Below are positions 50,611 through 59,333 of a stretch of DNA of 64,000 nt, piece after piece. The notes under the pieces are model-generated. The model made no database searches, was not told the origin of the DNA, and saw only the letters and a program-made list of their open reading frames with translations. Both the position numbers and the translations under genes were made by a program. Where the stretch lies: positions 1,612,001 through 1,676,000 of the forward strand of contig CANLRI010000001.1 of NCBI GenBank assembly GCA_947493585.1, read 5' to 3'. Source of the DNA: an uncultured Planococcus sp. (GTDB taxonomy: Bacteria; Bacillota; Bacilli; Bacillales_A; Planococcaceae). Every line of letters starts with the position of its first letter. The first letter of the stretch is position 1.

Positions 50611-52526
50611 GAATTACACAATTATTGACGGAAAACACCATTATCCTGGATTTAAAATCCCGCTCCAAACGGGAAGTATTGGACGAACTGGCTGAGCAAT
50701 TGGACCAGGCAGGGAAATTGAACGACAAGCAGCAATTCACAAAAGATATCCTGGCGCGTGAAGAGCAAAGCACAACGGGCATCGGCGATACGATCGCCAT
50801 ACCTCACGCCAAATCCGAAGCGGTCAAAACGCCAGCCATCGCATTCGGCCGTTCGTTTGAAGGGATTGATTTCGAATCCCTGGACGGTCAGCCTGCGCAA
50901 TTGTTTTTCATGATTGCGGCAACAGCCGGTGCGAATGATGACCATTTGGAAGCTTTATCGCGTCTTGCCACTTTCTTGATGGATGAGAAATTCCGCGTCA
51001 ATATCCTAGAAGCCGAGTCGAAGCAGCAAGTGCTCGATATCGTCTCTGCGAAAGAAGCGGAAGTTGAAGGACCGGAACAAACTGAGGCGACGCCAGCTGC
51101 CGGTGCATCAGCTGCAGGCGGCAAGATCCTCGCGGTCACGGCTTGCCCAACAGGCATCGCGCACACGTATATGGCAGCAGAGAAGCTTAACGGGCGTGCG
51201 AAAGAGCGCGGCATCAACTTGAAAGTGGAAACGAACGGCTCGAGTGGCGTGAAAAACCGCTTGACCGATGCAGAAATCGCGGAAGCGGATGCCATCATCG
51301 TCGCAGCCGACACGAAAGTCGAAATGGCAAGATTCGACGGCAAACACGTTATCCAGACACAAGTCGGTAAAGCAATCTACGAAGCGGATCAATTACTCGA
51401 CCGCGCACTGGCACAAGATGCACCTGTCTATAAGCATGACCGCACCAAAGATGCAGATACCGGTACTGAAACGAAATCAGGCTTCTATAAGCATTTGATG
51501 AACGGCGTATCGAACATGCTGCCATTTGTGGTCGGCGGCGGAATCTTAATCGCCTTATCGTTCTTCTTCGGCATCAACGCGGCAGACCCGAATAGCCCGG
51601 AATACAATGAATTTGCTGCGATGCTGTCAACGATCGGCGGCGGTACGGCGTTCTTCCTGATGGTTCCTGTCCTTGCCGGATTTATCGCAATGAGCATCGC
51701 CGACCGTCCCGGGTTTGCTCCAGGGATGATCGGGGGCTTGCTTGCAATTACGGTTACAGGCGTTGAAGAAGCGAGCGGCGGTTCCGGTTTCCTCGGCGGT
51801 TTGATCGCCGGCTTCCTTGCCGGTTACGTGACGCTTCTCGTGAAGAAAGTGTTCTCGGGTATTCCGCAAAGCCTGGAAGGATTGAAACCGGTACTGTTCT
51901 ACCCGGTATTCAGCATTCTGATCACAGGGGTCATCATGATGCTCATCAACCCGCCACTGACGCAAGTGTATACAGGGATTTCTGCATTCCTTGAAAGCCT
52001 CGGCGGTACGAACTTGGTTCTTGTCGGCCTTCTCCTTGGCGGCATGATGGCAGTCGATATGGGTGGTCCGGTCAATAAAGCCGCTTACACATTCGGCATC
52101 GCCATGCTCGATGCACAGAACTTCAACTTTATGGCGACCGTCATGGCAGCGGGCATGGTTCCGCCGCTGGGCCTTGCCATTGCAACAACGATGTTCAAGA
52201 AGAAATTCACCAAACCGGAACGTGAAGCCGGCAAAACGGCGTATGTTCTCGGTGCCAGCTTCATCACTGAAGGCGTTATCCCGTTTGCTGCAGCCGATCC
52301 GGTGCGTGTCATCCCGTCAGCTGTCGTTGGAGCGGCAACGACTGGAGCGTTGGTTATGTTGTTTGATATCGGACTTCGTGCACCACACGGCGGCGTCTTT
52401 GTGATCGGCTTAGTGGATGGAGGAATGGCGAGTATCTTGATGTATTTGATCGCTATACTCGCTGGCTCATTTGTGACAGCCATCCTTGTCGGCTTGCTGA
52501 AGAAAAACATCACGACAGCTGCATAA
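50607..52526 (+). CDS. fruA: Fructose-specific PTS enzyme IIABC
   Basis: A 639-aa fructose permease with all three PTS domains. The IIA domain (about 1-145) carries the phosphorylated His67 in IPHAKSE. An Ala/Glu linker follows. The IIB domain (about 173-270) carries Cys180 in TACPTGIAHT. The IIC membrane domain (about 290-635) has ten or so hydrophobic segments and MGGPVNKAAYTFG. The gene overlaps fruK by 4 bp and ends at a strong terminator. Confidence 0.98.
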   Translation: MRITQLLTENTIILDLKSRSKREVLDELAEQLDQAGKLNDKQQFTKDILAREEQSTTGIGDTIAIPHAKSEAVKTPAIAFGRSFEGIDFESLDGQPAQLFFMIAATAGANDDHLEALSRLATFLMDEKFRVNILEAESKQQVLDIVSAKEAEVEGPEQTEATPAAGASAAGGKILAVTACPTGIAHTYMAAEKLNGRAKERGINLKVETNGSSGVKNRLTDAEIAEADAIIVAADTKVEMARFDGKHVIQTQVGKAIYEADQLLDRALAQDAPVYKHDRTKDADTGTETKSGFYKHLMNGVSNMLPFVVGGGILIALSFFFGINAADPNSPEYNEFAAMLSTIGGGTAFFLMVPVLAGFIAMSIADRPGFAPGMIGGLLAITVTGVEEASGGSGFLGGLIAGFLAGYVTLLVKKVFSGIPQSLEGLKPVLFYPVFSILITGVIMMLINPPLTQVYTGISAFLESLGGTNLVLVGLLLGGMMAVDMGGPVNKAAYTFGIAMLDAQNFNFMATVMAAGMVPPLGLAIATTMFKKKFTKPEREAGKTAYVLGASFITEGVIPFAAADPVRVIPSAVVGAATTGALVMLFDIGLRAPHGGVFVIGLVDGGMASILMYLIAILAGSFVTAILVGLLKKNITTAA

Positions 52527-52532
52527 AAAATG

Positions 52533-52570
52533 AAAAAACGCCATCCGGTGAAAGCCGGATGGCGTTTTTT
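52533..52570. terminator. Bidirectional terminator between fruA and the second HPr gene
   Basis: A 16-bp perfect stem (52533-52548 with 52555-52570), loop TGAAAG. Confidence 0.94.
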
Positions 52571-52617
52571 ATGGTTTGGGAATGGCAAGGGATTTAACGC
52601 TGCCAAACCAAACTCGT

Positions 52618-52893
52618 TCATGAATCGGCATCAATCATCCCTTTTTCTAACAATAGGGCGGATGTGCCGGCAATGGCCTCATGGGCGTCTTGTCCGTCCG
52701 CATGGATGGTAATGGTCGAGCGGGTTGGGATCCCAAGTCCCATAACGCCGAGTATGGATTTCAAGTTGACGGTCCGATTTTTAAATTCCAGTGATAATTC
52801 ACAGTGAAAACGATTTGCCTCACTGACAAGTGCCGCAGCGGGCCGTGCATGTAAGCCTTCTTCCGCGGAAATGAAAAATTGTTTAGTAACCAT
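52618..52893 (-). CDS. Second HPr-family phosphocarrier protein
   Basis: A 91-aa HPr paralogue. It has His15 (GLHARPAA) and Ser46 (LKSILGVMG), so both phosphorylation sites are kept. This separates it from Crh, in which residue 15 is not His. It differs from the first HPr in surface segments (ANRFHCELSLEFKNRTV and the C-terminus) and has a cysteine at 31. It is convergent with fruA and has its own promoter. AAGGAGG is 12 bp from the ATG, a rather long spacing. A dedicated carrier or a regulatory HPr are both possible. Confidence 0.9.
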   Translation of the reverse strand: MVTKQFFISAEEGLHARPAAALVSEANRFHCELSLEFKNRTVNLKSILGVMGLGIPTRSTITIHADGQDAHEAIAGTSALLLEKGMIDADS

Positions 52894-52932
52894 TTATGGT
52901 TTTCTCCTCCTTATGCAGATGTGCATTTCTCC

Positions 52933-52962
52933 ATTATAAGGTGTTTCGGTTGTAGTTGTTAA
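52933..52962 (-). promoter_or_regulatory. Promoter of the second HPr gene
   Basis: On the minus strand TTAACA (52962-52957), 18 bp, TATAAT (52938-52933). Confidence 0.5.
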
Positions 52963-53132
52963 GTGCAAGTTCGAAATGATGGATCGAAGCGGCAAAAACT
53001 AATTGAAAATGGAACAACAGACTAGGCAGGGAGCCAGAAAGAGAGTAAACTGTAAATAAGTTGAATATTCAGATAAAAAAAGAGTTTCAAATTAAGCGAT
53101 GACCGAAAGGACAGCATGAGGGAGGGGAAACA

Positions 53133-53498
53133 ATGAAGACCAGCAGCATGGCCGACTTTTTAAGGGACTTCAACGACGCATTTTTTAAAGGAAAGAAGGA
53201 ATTCATTGAGCAGCATGTTTCCGATGATGTGGTATGGATTATGGTCGGAGCACTGCCCTTAAAGGGAAGGCAGGCGCTAGTAGATGCGGCTTTCGGGATG
53301 CAGGATTACACACAAATGGCTTTCGAAATCGACACGATTATTGCGGAAGGGCAAAAAGGAGCAGTAAAAGGTGTCATGACTTCAACAGGCGGGAACGATC
53401 GGGAACGAAAATATTGTTATTGTGATTTCTATGAGTGGCAAGGTGAGGGAGAACTTCAAATAACGAAAATGACATCGTTCGTAGTGGAAACGAAATAG
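53133..53498 (+). CDS. NTF2-like / SnoaL-like family protein
   Basis: A 121-aa soluble protein with the NTF2-like cone fold pattern: an N-terminal helix pair (MADFLRDFNDAFFKGKKEFIEQHVSDDVVWIMVG), GRQALVDA, then beta strands ending YCYCDFYEW and KMTSFVV. These proteins serve as small hydrolases, isomerases or ligand binders; nothing here indicates which. GGGAGGGG precedes the ATG. It is monocistronic. Confidence 0.82.
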   Translation: MKTSSMADFLRDFNDAFFKGKKEFIEQHVSDDVVWIMVGALPLKGRQALVDAAFGMQDYTQMAFEIDTIIAEGQKGAVKGVMTSTGGNDRERKYCYCDFYEWQGEGELQITKMTSFVVETK

Positions 53499-53544
53499 AG
53501 CCGAGACAGGCTCTATTTTTTGTTTTGATATTTATTTAATTAAC

Positions 53545-53565
53545 ATGTATTAAACTACATAAGGT
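53545..53565 (+). repeat. Short repeated upstream motif, copy 1
   Basis: A 21-nt motif ending TAAACTACATAAGGT; 20 of 21 bases match the copy at 55787-55807. Both lie upstream of plus-strand genes and are followed by an A-rich tract. Confidence 0.5.
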
Positions 53566-53693
53566 CATTAAATAAAAAAAACATGCACTCAAGACAAAAC
53601 AGACAGACAGGCAGAAGGATGCTGACAATTCTTGCGTTCTCATGAAAACTTCGGCAAGATGGAATAATAAGCAATAAGAAAGGGTGCAAGACA

Positions 53694-53897
53694 GTGGATT
53701 ATCTGAAATCACGCAAAAATGGATATGCCGTTTTACTGAGCGGGCTTATTGTGGGTGTCATTATTGCCTGGTTGATCAACAATGACCCCGACACATCCAC
53801 TTTGGTCGCTGCAGGAGCGATCGGTGTGGTAATAGGGGAAGCGATCATGTTCTGGCGCTGGAGCAAACAACGCAAGACAACACAACGAAACGATTGA
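53694..53897 (+). CDS. Small two-helix membrane protein
   Basis: A 67-aa protein with two hydrophobic segments (about 10-28, YAVLLSGLIVGVIIAWL, and 36-55, TLVAAGAIGVVIGEAIMFW) and a basic C-terminus (RWSKQRKTTQRND). No family is recognised. The GTG start has AAAGGG 9 bp upstream. The histidine phosphatase gene follows 48 bp later and could be co-transcribed. Confidence 0.68.
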   Translation: MDYLKSRKNGYAVLLSGLIVGVIIAWLINNDPDTSTLVAAGAIGVVIGEAIMFWRWSKQRKTTQRND

Positions 53898-53945
53898 GGG
53901 CAAGCAGTAAGTAATCATATAACAGCAGAAGGGAAGTAGAGGACA

Positions 53946-54533
53946 ATGACGACAATCTGCCTGATTCGGCATGGCGAGACAGAATGGAATAAGATTGGCC
54001 GCATCCAAGGGACAACGGATGTGCCGCTGAACGAAAAGGGAAAATTGCAAGCACAAGCATGTGGATCTCATTTAATGAATGAAGCGTGGGACGTCATCGT
54101 GACAAGTCCACTAAAGCGCGCCAAAGAGACCGCTGCGATTATCAATGAAACGATGCGGTTGCCGATGGTCGAAATGAAAGAGTTTCAGGAAAAGCATTTC
54201 GGCAAAGCGGAAGGTATGACGGCAGAGGAGCGTTACGGCTTGTATCCCGACAAAAATTATCCGGGTCAGGAACAGCCACAAGAGTTCCATGGCAGGCTAT
54301 CAAATGGGCTCTCACAACTCAATGAGCGCTTCGGGAACCAGCGTGTGCTCGTCGTAGCGCATGGTGGCGTCATCAACGCTATTCTTGAACAATTGGCGCA
54401 TGGTGAGTACGACGGAGAAGTCCGTTTACAAAATGGCGGCATGAACCACTTGGCGTATGCCAGCGAGCGCTGGGAGATCCAACATTATAATTCCATCGAC
54501 CATCTTGAATTGTTGGATACGACAACCAAATAA
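53946..54533 (+). CDS. Histidine phosphatase family protein (phosphoglycerate-mutase-like)
   Basis: A 195-aa phosphatase of the branch-1 histidine phosphatase type. The catalytic RHGET is at 8-12 (H9), the second-site arginine is in TSPLKRAKETA, Glu in FQEKHFGKAEGM, and the second catalytic His in VAHGGVINA. It resembles PhoE/YhfR-like broad phosphatases rather than glycolytic PGM (too short). AGAAGGGAAG precedes the ATG. It lies between two small genes with short gaps (48 and 26 bp). Confidence 0.92.
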   Translation: MTTICLIRHGETEWNKIGRIQGTTDVPLNEKGKLQAQACGSHLMNEAWDVIVTSPLKRAKETAAIINETMRLPMVEMKEFQEKHFGKAEGMTAEERYGLYPDKNYPGQEQPQEFHGRLSNGLSQLNERFGNQRVLVVAHGGVINAILEQLAHGEYDGEVRLQNGGMNHLAYASERWEIQHYNSIDHLELLDTTTK

Positions 54534-54559
54534 GTGCAAAAGCCAAAGGAGCTAGACGT

Positions 54560-54904
54560 ATGGAGCAAGGTGAACTGAAAAGCTTGCGCGAAGAAATTGA
54601 AAAACTAAAATTTCACAACCGGACGCTGCTGACGCTGCTTGGGCAGTTGTTGGAAGAGGACATGCATGACCCGTCGATCCATGAAGCAATTGTGGTGCAT
54701 GATTTGTCAAAAGCTGAACTCCAGGAATTCACGCAATTGATTCGCGACTACGAAGGCGATATGAAAGCTTTTAAGCAGCAGTCAGCGAACTTAGTCCCCA
54801 AATTTACGGACTTGACTGTCAAAGGCCTGCTGCAAGCGTTCATTGGGTCTAATATGATGACCGATAAATGTGAGTCAATTCTTCAATCATATGAAATAAA
54901 TTGA
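54560..54904 (+). CDS. Helical hypothetical protein
   Basis: A 114-aa soluble, nearly all-helical, acidic protein. It begins with a coiled-coil-prone segment (LKSLREEIEKLKFHNRTLLTLLGQLLEED, about 6-34), and the C-terminal half contains LSKAELQEFTQLIRDYEGD. It has a faint likeness to DUF1878, too weak to name. AAAGGAG is 8 bp before the ATG. It is 26 bp after the phosphatase gene and probably in the same transcript, ending at a terminator. Confidence 0.7.
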   Translation: MEQGELKSLREEIEKLKFHNRTLLTLLGQLLEEDMHDPSIHEAIVVHDLSKAELQEFTQLIRDYEGDMKAFKQQSANLVPKFTDLTVKGLLQAFIGSNMMTDKCESILQSYEIN

Positions 54905-54907
54905 ATG

Positions 54908-54939
54908 AAAAAACACCGCCTATTTCAGGTGGTGTTTTA
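54908..54939 (+). terminator. Intrinsic terminator after the helical protein gene
   Basis: AAAACACC / GGTGTTTT stem extended by CCT/AGG, with a T-rich tail. Confidence 0.82.
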
Positions 54940-54971
54940 AAGGGTATTGAGGCATTGCTGATGGCATCAAA

Positions 54972-55184
54972 TCATTTGCGTTTTTTGGCAGTATCAGCCG
55001 TAGGTGCTTCCTTGGCATCGAATATGCCGCGCCGGTAAACAAATACAGCCAGCGCCGCCATAAACAAGGCAGAATTGAACCAGAACACGAGATCATTTAA
55101 ATTGCCGCCAAACAATAAGGTATTGAGGACGGTTAATAAATGCATCGCCAGTAAAAAAATGAATAAAATCGTTGAGGTTCTCAT
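54972..55184 (-). CDS. Small two-helix membrane protein
   Basis: A 70-aa protein with two hydrophobic segments (about 4-23, TILFIFLLAMHLLTVLNTLL, and 29-47, LVFWFNSALFMAALAVFVY) and a charged tail ending AKKRK. No family is recognised. The start at 55184 has GGAG 7 bp upstream; an upstream ATG at 55217 would add 11 polar residues. It is convergent with the helical protein gene. Confidence 0.68.
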   Translation of the reverse strand: MRTSTILFIFLLAMHLLTVLNTLLFGGNLNDLVFWFNSALFMAALAVFVYRRGIFDAKEAPTADTAKKRK

Positions 55185-55290
55185 CAAATCACTCCATAAT
55201 CGTTTTGCTCTATCCATTGTAACGGAATTGGCGGGTAGCGGTAAGCCTTTATGGTAATTGTAGAAAAGAGTTCATGAAAGGATGAGGAAA

Positions 55291-55746
55291 ATGGTCAAAT
55301 GGAAAGAACAAATGGTCATCGATGCACCCATCGAACAGGTGTGGCAGTTGTTCCAAGATGAGCAGATCCAGCGCATTATGCCGAAAGTGGAATCGCATGA
55401 GCTGCTTGAAGGGCAGCATAATGCAACAGGTGCCAAACACGCCCAAGTATACACCGAAGGCAAACAGCAGCAGCGCTATATCGTTGAAACCCTATCATAT
55501 GTAGATGAACCGGATAGAAAATACCGCGAGACGACCTTTGAGATGGGGCAGATGTTCAAAGTGCGCTATGCTTTCAGTTTGGAAAAACAGTCGGATCATA
55601 GCACGCGTTTTGTGTATGAAGGACAAAACAAGGGGATTAGCGTCACAGGGAAGATGATGCTTTTGGCAGGCAGTAAAAAGGCCGCTCGAACCACTGTGTT
55701 GAATTTCATGAACAGGGTCAAGGAGCAAGCGGAATCTCAAAATTAG
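55291..55746 (+). CDS. SRPBCC/CoxG-like lipid-binding-fold protein
   Basis: A 151-aa protein of the START/SRPBCC superfamily (cavity that binds lipids or other hydrophobic ligands). Pattern: KEQMVIDAPIEQVWQLFQDE at the N-terminus, then a beta sheet and a C-terminal helix (AARTTVLNFMNRVKEQAE). The start at 55291 has AAAGGA 8 bp upstream; the ATG at 55282 is too close to that site. The ligand is unknown. It is monocistronic. Confidence 0.8.
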   Translation: MVKWKEQMVIDAPIEQVWQLFQDEQIQRIMPKVESHELLEGQHNATGAKHAQVYTEGKQQQRYIVETLSYVDEPDRKYRETTFEMGQMFKVRYAFSLEKQSDHSTRFVYEGQNKGISVTGKMMLLAGSKKAARTTVLNFMNRVKEQAESQN

Positions 55747-55786
55747 CAATAATAGGTTAGATAGGATCGTCTAAACGGTTAAATAA

Positions 55787-55807
55787 ATGTAATAAACTAC
55801 ATAAGGT
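55787..55807 (+). repeat. Short repeated upstream motif, copy 2
   Basis: Matches the motif at 53545-53565 in 20 of 21 bases; a TATAAT sequence and an A-rich tract follow at once. Confidence 0.5.
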
Positions 55808-55984
55808 ATATAATAAAAAAGAAAAACCCGCAAACAACCAAAATTCATTCCCAGCAAACAAAAAGAAGGAAGCGATTGACGATACCTAGAAATTACATAT
55901 ATAGAAAAGCTAAATGTTTATTCGAGGTAAAGACGAACCGATAGGGCATCATCGTTACTGGGTATCACGGAAAGGAGTCCGCGA

Positions 55985-57997
55985 ATGGTCATATATGTAC
56001 GGATGATTGCTGAAATGCTGGTCATCGCCATTTTTATTTATTTTGTCAGCGGCCGATTGATGGGGTCAAAAGTGAACTTCACGAAACGAATTTTGTCTGT
56101 TGTGCTTGGGATTGTGCTGACAACATTTGTATATTGGTATTCCTATTTACGCTATACCGAATTCATGGATGATGCTTTCGCGACGATGTTGACAGACACC
56201 AGCACGGTCATTTGGATTGGCAGCATGCTGATGATTTCGATGCTGTTTTACTTGATCCTCGAATTATTCGATCCGATTGAACTGGGAGACCGCGGCGAAC
56301 GTATCACCAACCGCAAATTCATCTGGAAACGGCTGCGCAGCCGCTGGAGACGTCAGAAACGCTTAAGCAAAGTGCTCGAAATTGCGGTCAAGAACGGCAT
56401 TTCCAGCACCTTGAAATATGCGCGTCATCGTGAAAACAACTATGAGCTGGCGGTCGCTTTCCGCAGGACGCTTGAAGAAGCTGGAGGTGTGTTCGTCAAA
56501 TTCGGGCAAGTATTGTCAACGCGAACGGATTTGTTCGCACCGGTATTTATCGAGGAACTGAGCCAGTTGCAGCAAAACGTCAAAGCCTTGCCCAAAGAAC
56601 AAGTAACGGAAATCCTGCGAAAGTCCATGACACAGCCCATTGAGGAAGTGTTTTCGAAGCTCGAAAAAGAACCGCTCGCATCGGCATCGATCGGCCAAAT
56701 CCACCGCGGTGTGCTGCGCAAGACCAATGAAGAAGTCATCATCAAAATGCAGCGGCCGGAAGTGAGTGCCATCATGCGGGATGATTTGGACATTCTCCTG
56801 GAATTTGCCGAATGGGTGTCCAGTAAATCCACTTGGGCACAGAATATCGGTTTCCGTGAACTGGCGGTCGGATTCGCCAATGGCTTGCGTGAGGAAATCG
56901 ACTTTGAAATCGAAATGCGCAATATGATCCAAGTGAGCAATGCCCTGGAAGACAGCAAAAATCACGTCAAAATTCCGAAAGTCTACCGGGAATACAGCAA
57001 TTCGACGATTATTGTCATGCAGTATTTCCAGGGCAAGAGCATTTCAAAAGGCGATGCGGTGTTTCGCCATTTCAATGTCGAACCGAAACAATTCGGCCGC
57101 ACGGTGCTGTTTTCATTTCTGGAACAAATGCTGTTTTCGGGTATTTTCCATGCAGACCCGCATCCTGGGAATATTTTCATCGACGAAACGGACGGCAAAC
57201 CGATTTTGCTTGATTTTGGCTCGGTCGGTCGCTTAACAGCCCCTCAGCAAGAAGCGCTCAATCATTTCATCATCGGCATCCAGCAAAACGATGCAAGCAT
57301 CGTCCATGATGCGGTCAGAAAGCTGGTGGAAAACAGTGAGAAGATTGATGGGGCAAAATTTGAACAAGCTATCGGGGAGATTTTACTGAAGATTTCCTAT
57401 GTCGACCGCATACCGACCGCCGAATTGATCCATTCCTTATTCGATGTCATTCGCGAATTCGGCTTGGCGTTTTATCCGTCCGTCGGGATTGCGCTAAGGT
57501 CGTTGATTAGCCTCGACAGCACCTTGCACACCATCGACCCGAATTTTGATATGTTCACGGAAGCGAAAAGCTTCGCGAAAGAATACAAGACATCGGTGTT
57601 GAAAAAACCATTTAAACAGCCGCTCGCGACAAAAGAACGCATCGAAGAGGAATTGGTGCTCATCTTGCCGGAAGTCGCCAAACTACCGAAACGCATCGAC
57701 CAATTGATCCGGCGCGTAGAGGGCGGCAAGATCATTTTGCACCATGATGTGTTTTCCGATAAACACAACTCAGGGTTCGTCATGCAATTATTCTCCAGGT
57801 TTGTCTTGTTGATGTCGGGGATCACATTCGGGTTCATATCGGCAGCCTTATTGGCCATCGCCCAATTCATCGATACCGTGTACGCGATTTATTTGAATAC
57901 AGCTGCATATGGAGGGCTGTTCTTATGCGTCATTTTGCTCGTCAGATTGTCGATTCAGGCAATTCGGGACATGAAACGCAGCAATCAGTATAAATAG
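55985..57997 (+). CDS. UbiB/ABC1/ADCK family atypical kinase
   Basis: A 670-aa membrane-associated atypical kinase. It has three N-terminal hydrophobic segments (about 5-24, 34-54, 74-93) not found in all UbiB proteins, then the kinase-like domain: VKFGQVLSTR (KxGQ motif), ASASIGQIH (Ala-rich nucleotide loop), IKMQRPE (Lys), EEIDFEIE, HADPHPGN (catalytic loop) and LDFGSVGRL (metal). Two C-terminal helices follow (about 600-655). Relatives act in quinone biosynthesis or lipid handling. AAAGGAG precedes the ATG. It is monocistronic. Confidence 0.92.
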   Translation: MVIYVRMIAEMLVIAIFIYFVSGRLMGSKVNFTKRILSVVLGIVLTTFVYWYSYLRYTEFMDDAFATMLTDTSTVIWIGSMLMISMLFYLILELFDPIELGDRGERITNRKFIWKRLRSRWRRQKRLSKVLEIAVKNGISSTLKYARHRENNYELAVAFRRTLEEAGGVFVKFGQVLSTRTDLFAPVFIEELSQLQQNVKALPKEQVTEILRKSMTQPIEEVFSKLEKEPLASASIGQIHRGVLRKTNEEVIIKMQRPEVSAIMRDDLDILLEFAEWVSSKSTWAQNIGFRELAVGFANGLREEIDFEIEMRNMIQVSNALEDSKNHVKIPKVYREYSNSTIIVMQYFQGKSISKGDAVFRHFNVEPKQFGRTVLFSFLEQMLFSGIFHADPHPGNIFIDETDGKPILLDFGSVGRLTAPQQEALNHFIIGIQQNDASIVHDAVRKLVENSEKIDGAKFEQAIGEILLKISYVDRIPTAELIHSLFDVIREFGLAFYPSVGIALRSLISLDSTLHTIDPNFDMFTEAKSFAKEYKTSVLKKPFKQPLATKERIEEELVLILPEVAKLPKRIDQLIRRVEGGKIILHHDVFSDKHNSGFVMQLFSRFVLLMSGITFGFISAALLAIAQFIDTVYAIYLNTAAYGGLFLCVILLVRLSIQAIRDMKRSNQYK

Positions 57998-58033
57998 CTT
58001 GAATAGTATTTGTCAGATGATAACAATATAGCG

Positions 58034-58074
58034 AAAAACCCCATTCTGGAATCAATTCCGGGATGGGGTTTTTT
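58034..58074. terminator. Bidirectional terminator between the UbiB-family and MFS genes
   Basis: AAAAACCCCATTC / GGATGGGGTTTTT stem extended by GGAA/TTCC, with A/T tails. Confidence 0.9.
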
Positions 58075-58093
58075 ATGCATTGGATGAACACCT

Positions 58094-59314
58094 TTACGTC
58101 ACCGCGGATTTCCGGACAACAGCTGAAGCCTTTCGCGCAGACCCTTGCTCCAAGTTGCGGCTCCAGGCACTCAGCAGCACGGCGCCAAAGACCATGACTG
58201 CACCGATCCAAGGCGTATGGATCAGGCCAATCGAATCTGCCACAGCACCGCCAAGCACCGCTCCAATGGCGATGCCTGCATTAAAGGCAGCGATATTGAT
58301 GGCAGAAGCTGTGTCTACAGCGCTCGGCACGTAACGCTCCGCGAGCATGACCACATAAACTTGAAGCCCTGGAACGTTCATAAATGCGAACAGGCCCATC
58401 AAGAGAATGGTGATCAAGCCGGCGATTTTGAAAGGGGCTGTAAACGACAAAATGAGCAAGATGACGGCTTGAATCAAGAACATATAGAACAATGCCCGGA
58501 TCGGGTTGCGATTGGCCAATTTGCCGCCGATTGTATTGCCCGCCGCAATGGCGATGCCGTATCCGAAGAGGATGATTGTGACGGTTCCAGCTGCAAACCC
58601 CGTGACTTGCTGAAGCAAGGGAGACAGATAGGTGAAGACGACAAACGTGCCGCCATAGCCAAGCGCCGTAATGGCAAAGACCAACAGCAAGCGCCCATTC
58701 GTGACTAGCTTGATTTGGTCACGCAGCGTGGTGCGCGCCGTTTTTTTCAAATCACTCGGCACGAGTAAAGCGTTTCCGATCAGTGCGGCAACACCAAGTG
58801 CGACAATCGCCATGAACGCAAAGCGCCAGCCGAACTGTTGGCCCAGGAAAGTGCCGAAGGGGACACCGGTCACCGTAGCTACCGTCAACCCGGTGAACAT
58901 CATTGCAATGGCGCTAGCTCGCTTGTTTTCCGGTACCAGATCCGCCGCAATCGTTGCGCCAATTGCCATAAAAACGCCGTGCGCTAATGCGGAAACGACT
59001 CGTGCTGCGAGTAGAACGCCAACAGTCGAGGCTGTTGCCGCAATCAAGTTCCCGATAATGAAGACGACCATAATCCATAGCAGCAAAGACTTCCGAGGCA
59101 TATTTGCGCTGACAGAGGTCAGTACCGGGGCGCCAATCATGACACCGAGTGCATATAATGACACAGTCAAACCCGCTGTGCTGACGGAAATCCCTAAATC
59201 TTCGGCGATCAATGGCAGCAAGCCGACACTGATGAATTCGGTGGTGCCGATGGCAAAGGCACTAAGCGCCAATGCCAATAAAGCGAAATTACTTCTTTTT
59301 TGTGATGCAGACAT
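58094..59314 (-). CDS. MFS transporter, DHA1 (AraJ/YtbD-like) type
   Basis: A 406-aa transporter with 12 hydrophobic segments. The family pattern is clear: FALLALALSAFAIGTTEFISVGLLP in helix 1, the antiporter-like motif region GAPVLTSVSANMPRKSLLL, and ALAHGVFMAIGATIAADLVPENKRASAIAMMF. Such proteins export drugs, sugars or purines. The ATG at 59314 has GGAGGAG 5 bp upstream. In relatives it is divergent from an HxlR regulator; here the two coding regions are only about 20 bp apart, leaving no room for a normal promoter. Confidence 0.92.
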   Translation of the reverse strand: MSASQKRSNFALLALALSAFAIGTTEFISVGLLPLIAEDLGISVSTAGLTVSLYALGVMIGAPVLTSVSANMPRKSLLLWIMVVFIIGNLIAATASTVGVLLAARVVSALAHGVFMAIGATIAADLVPENKRASAIAMMFTGLTVATVTGVPFGTFLGQQFGWRFAFMAIVALGVAALIGNALLVPSDLKKTARTTLRDQIKLVTNGRLLLVFAITALGYGGTFVVFTYLSPLLQQVTGFAAGTVTIILFGYGIAIAAGNTIGGKLANRNPIRALFYMFLIQAVILLILSFTAPFKIAGLITILLMGLFAFMNVPGLQVYVVMLAERYVPSAVDTASAINIAAFNAGIAIGAVLGGAVADSIGLIHTPWIGAVMVFGAVLLSAWSRNLEQGSARKASAVVRKSAVT

Positions 59315-59333
59315 TTTTTCTCCTCCAAACACG

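Noticed and set aside
52802..52815. cre-like sequence TGAAAACGATTTGC within the second HPr gene
   Set aside because: The last two positions break the consensus and it lies inside the coding region.
58145..58708. 187-codon frame opposite the MFS gene
   Set aside because: It is antisense to a clear 12-helix transporter; its composition is that of a reverse-complement shadow.
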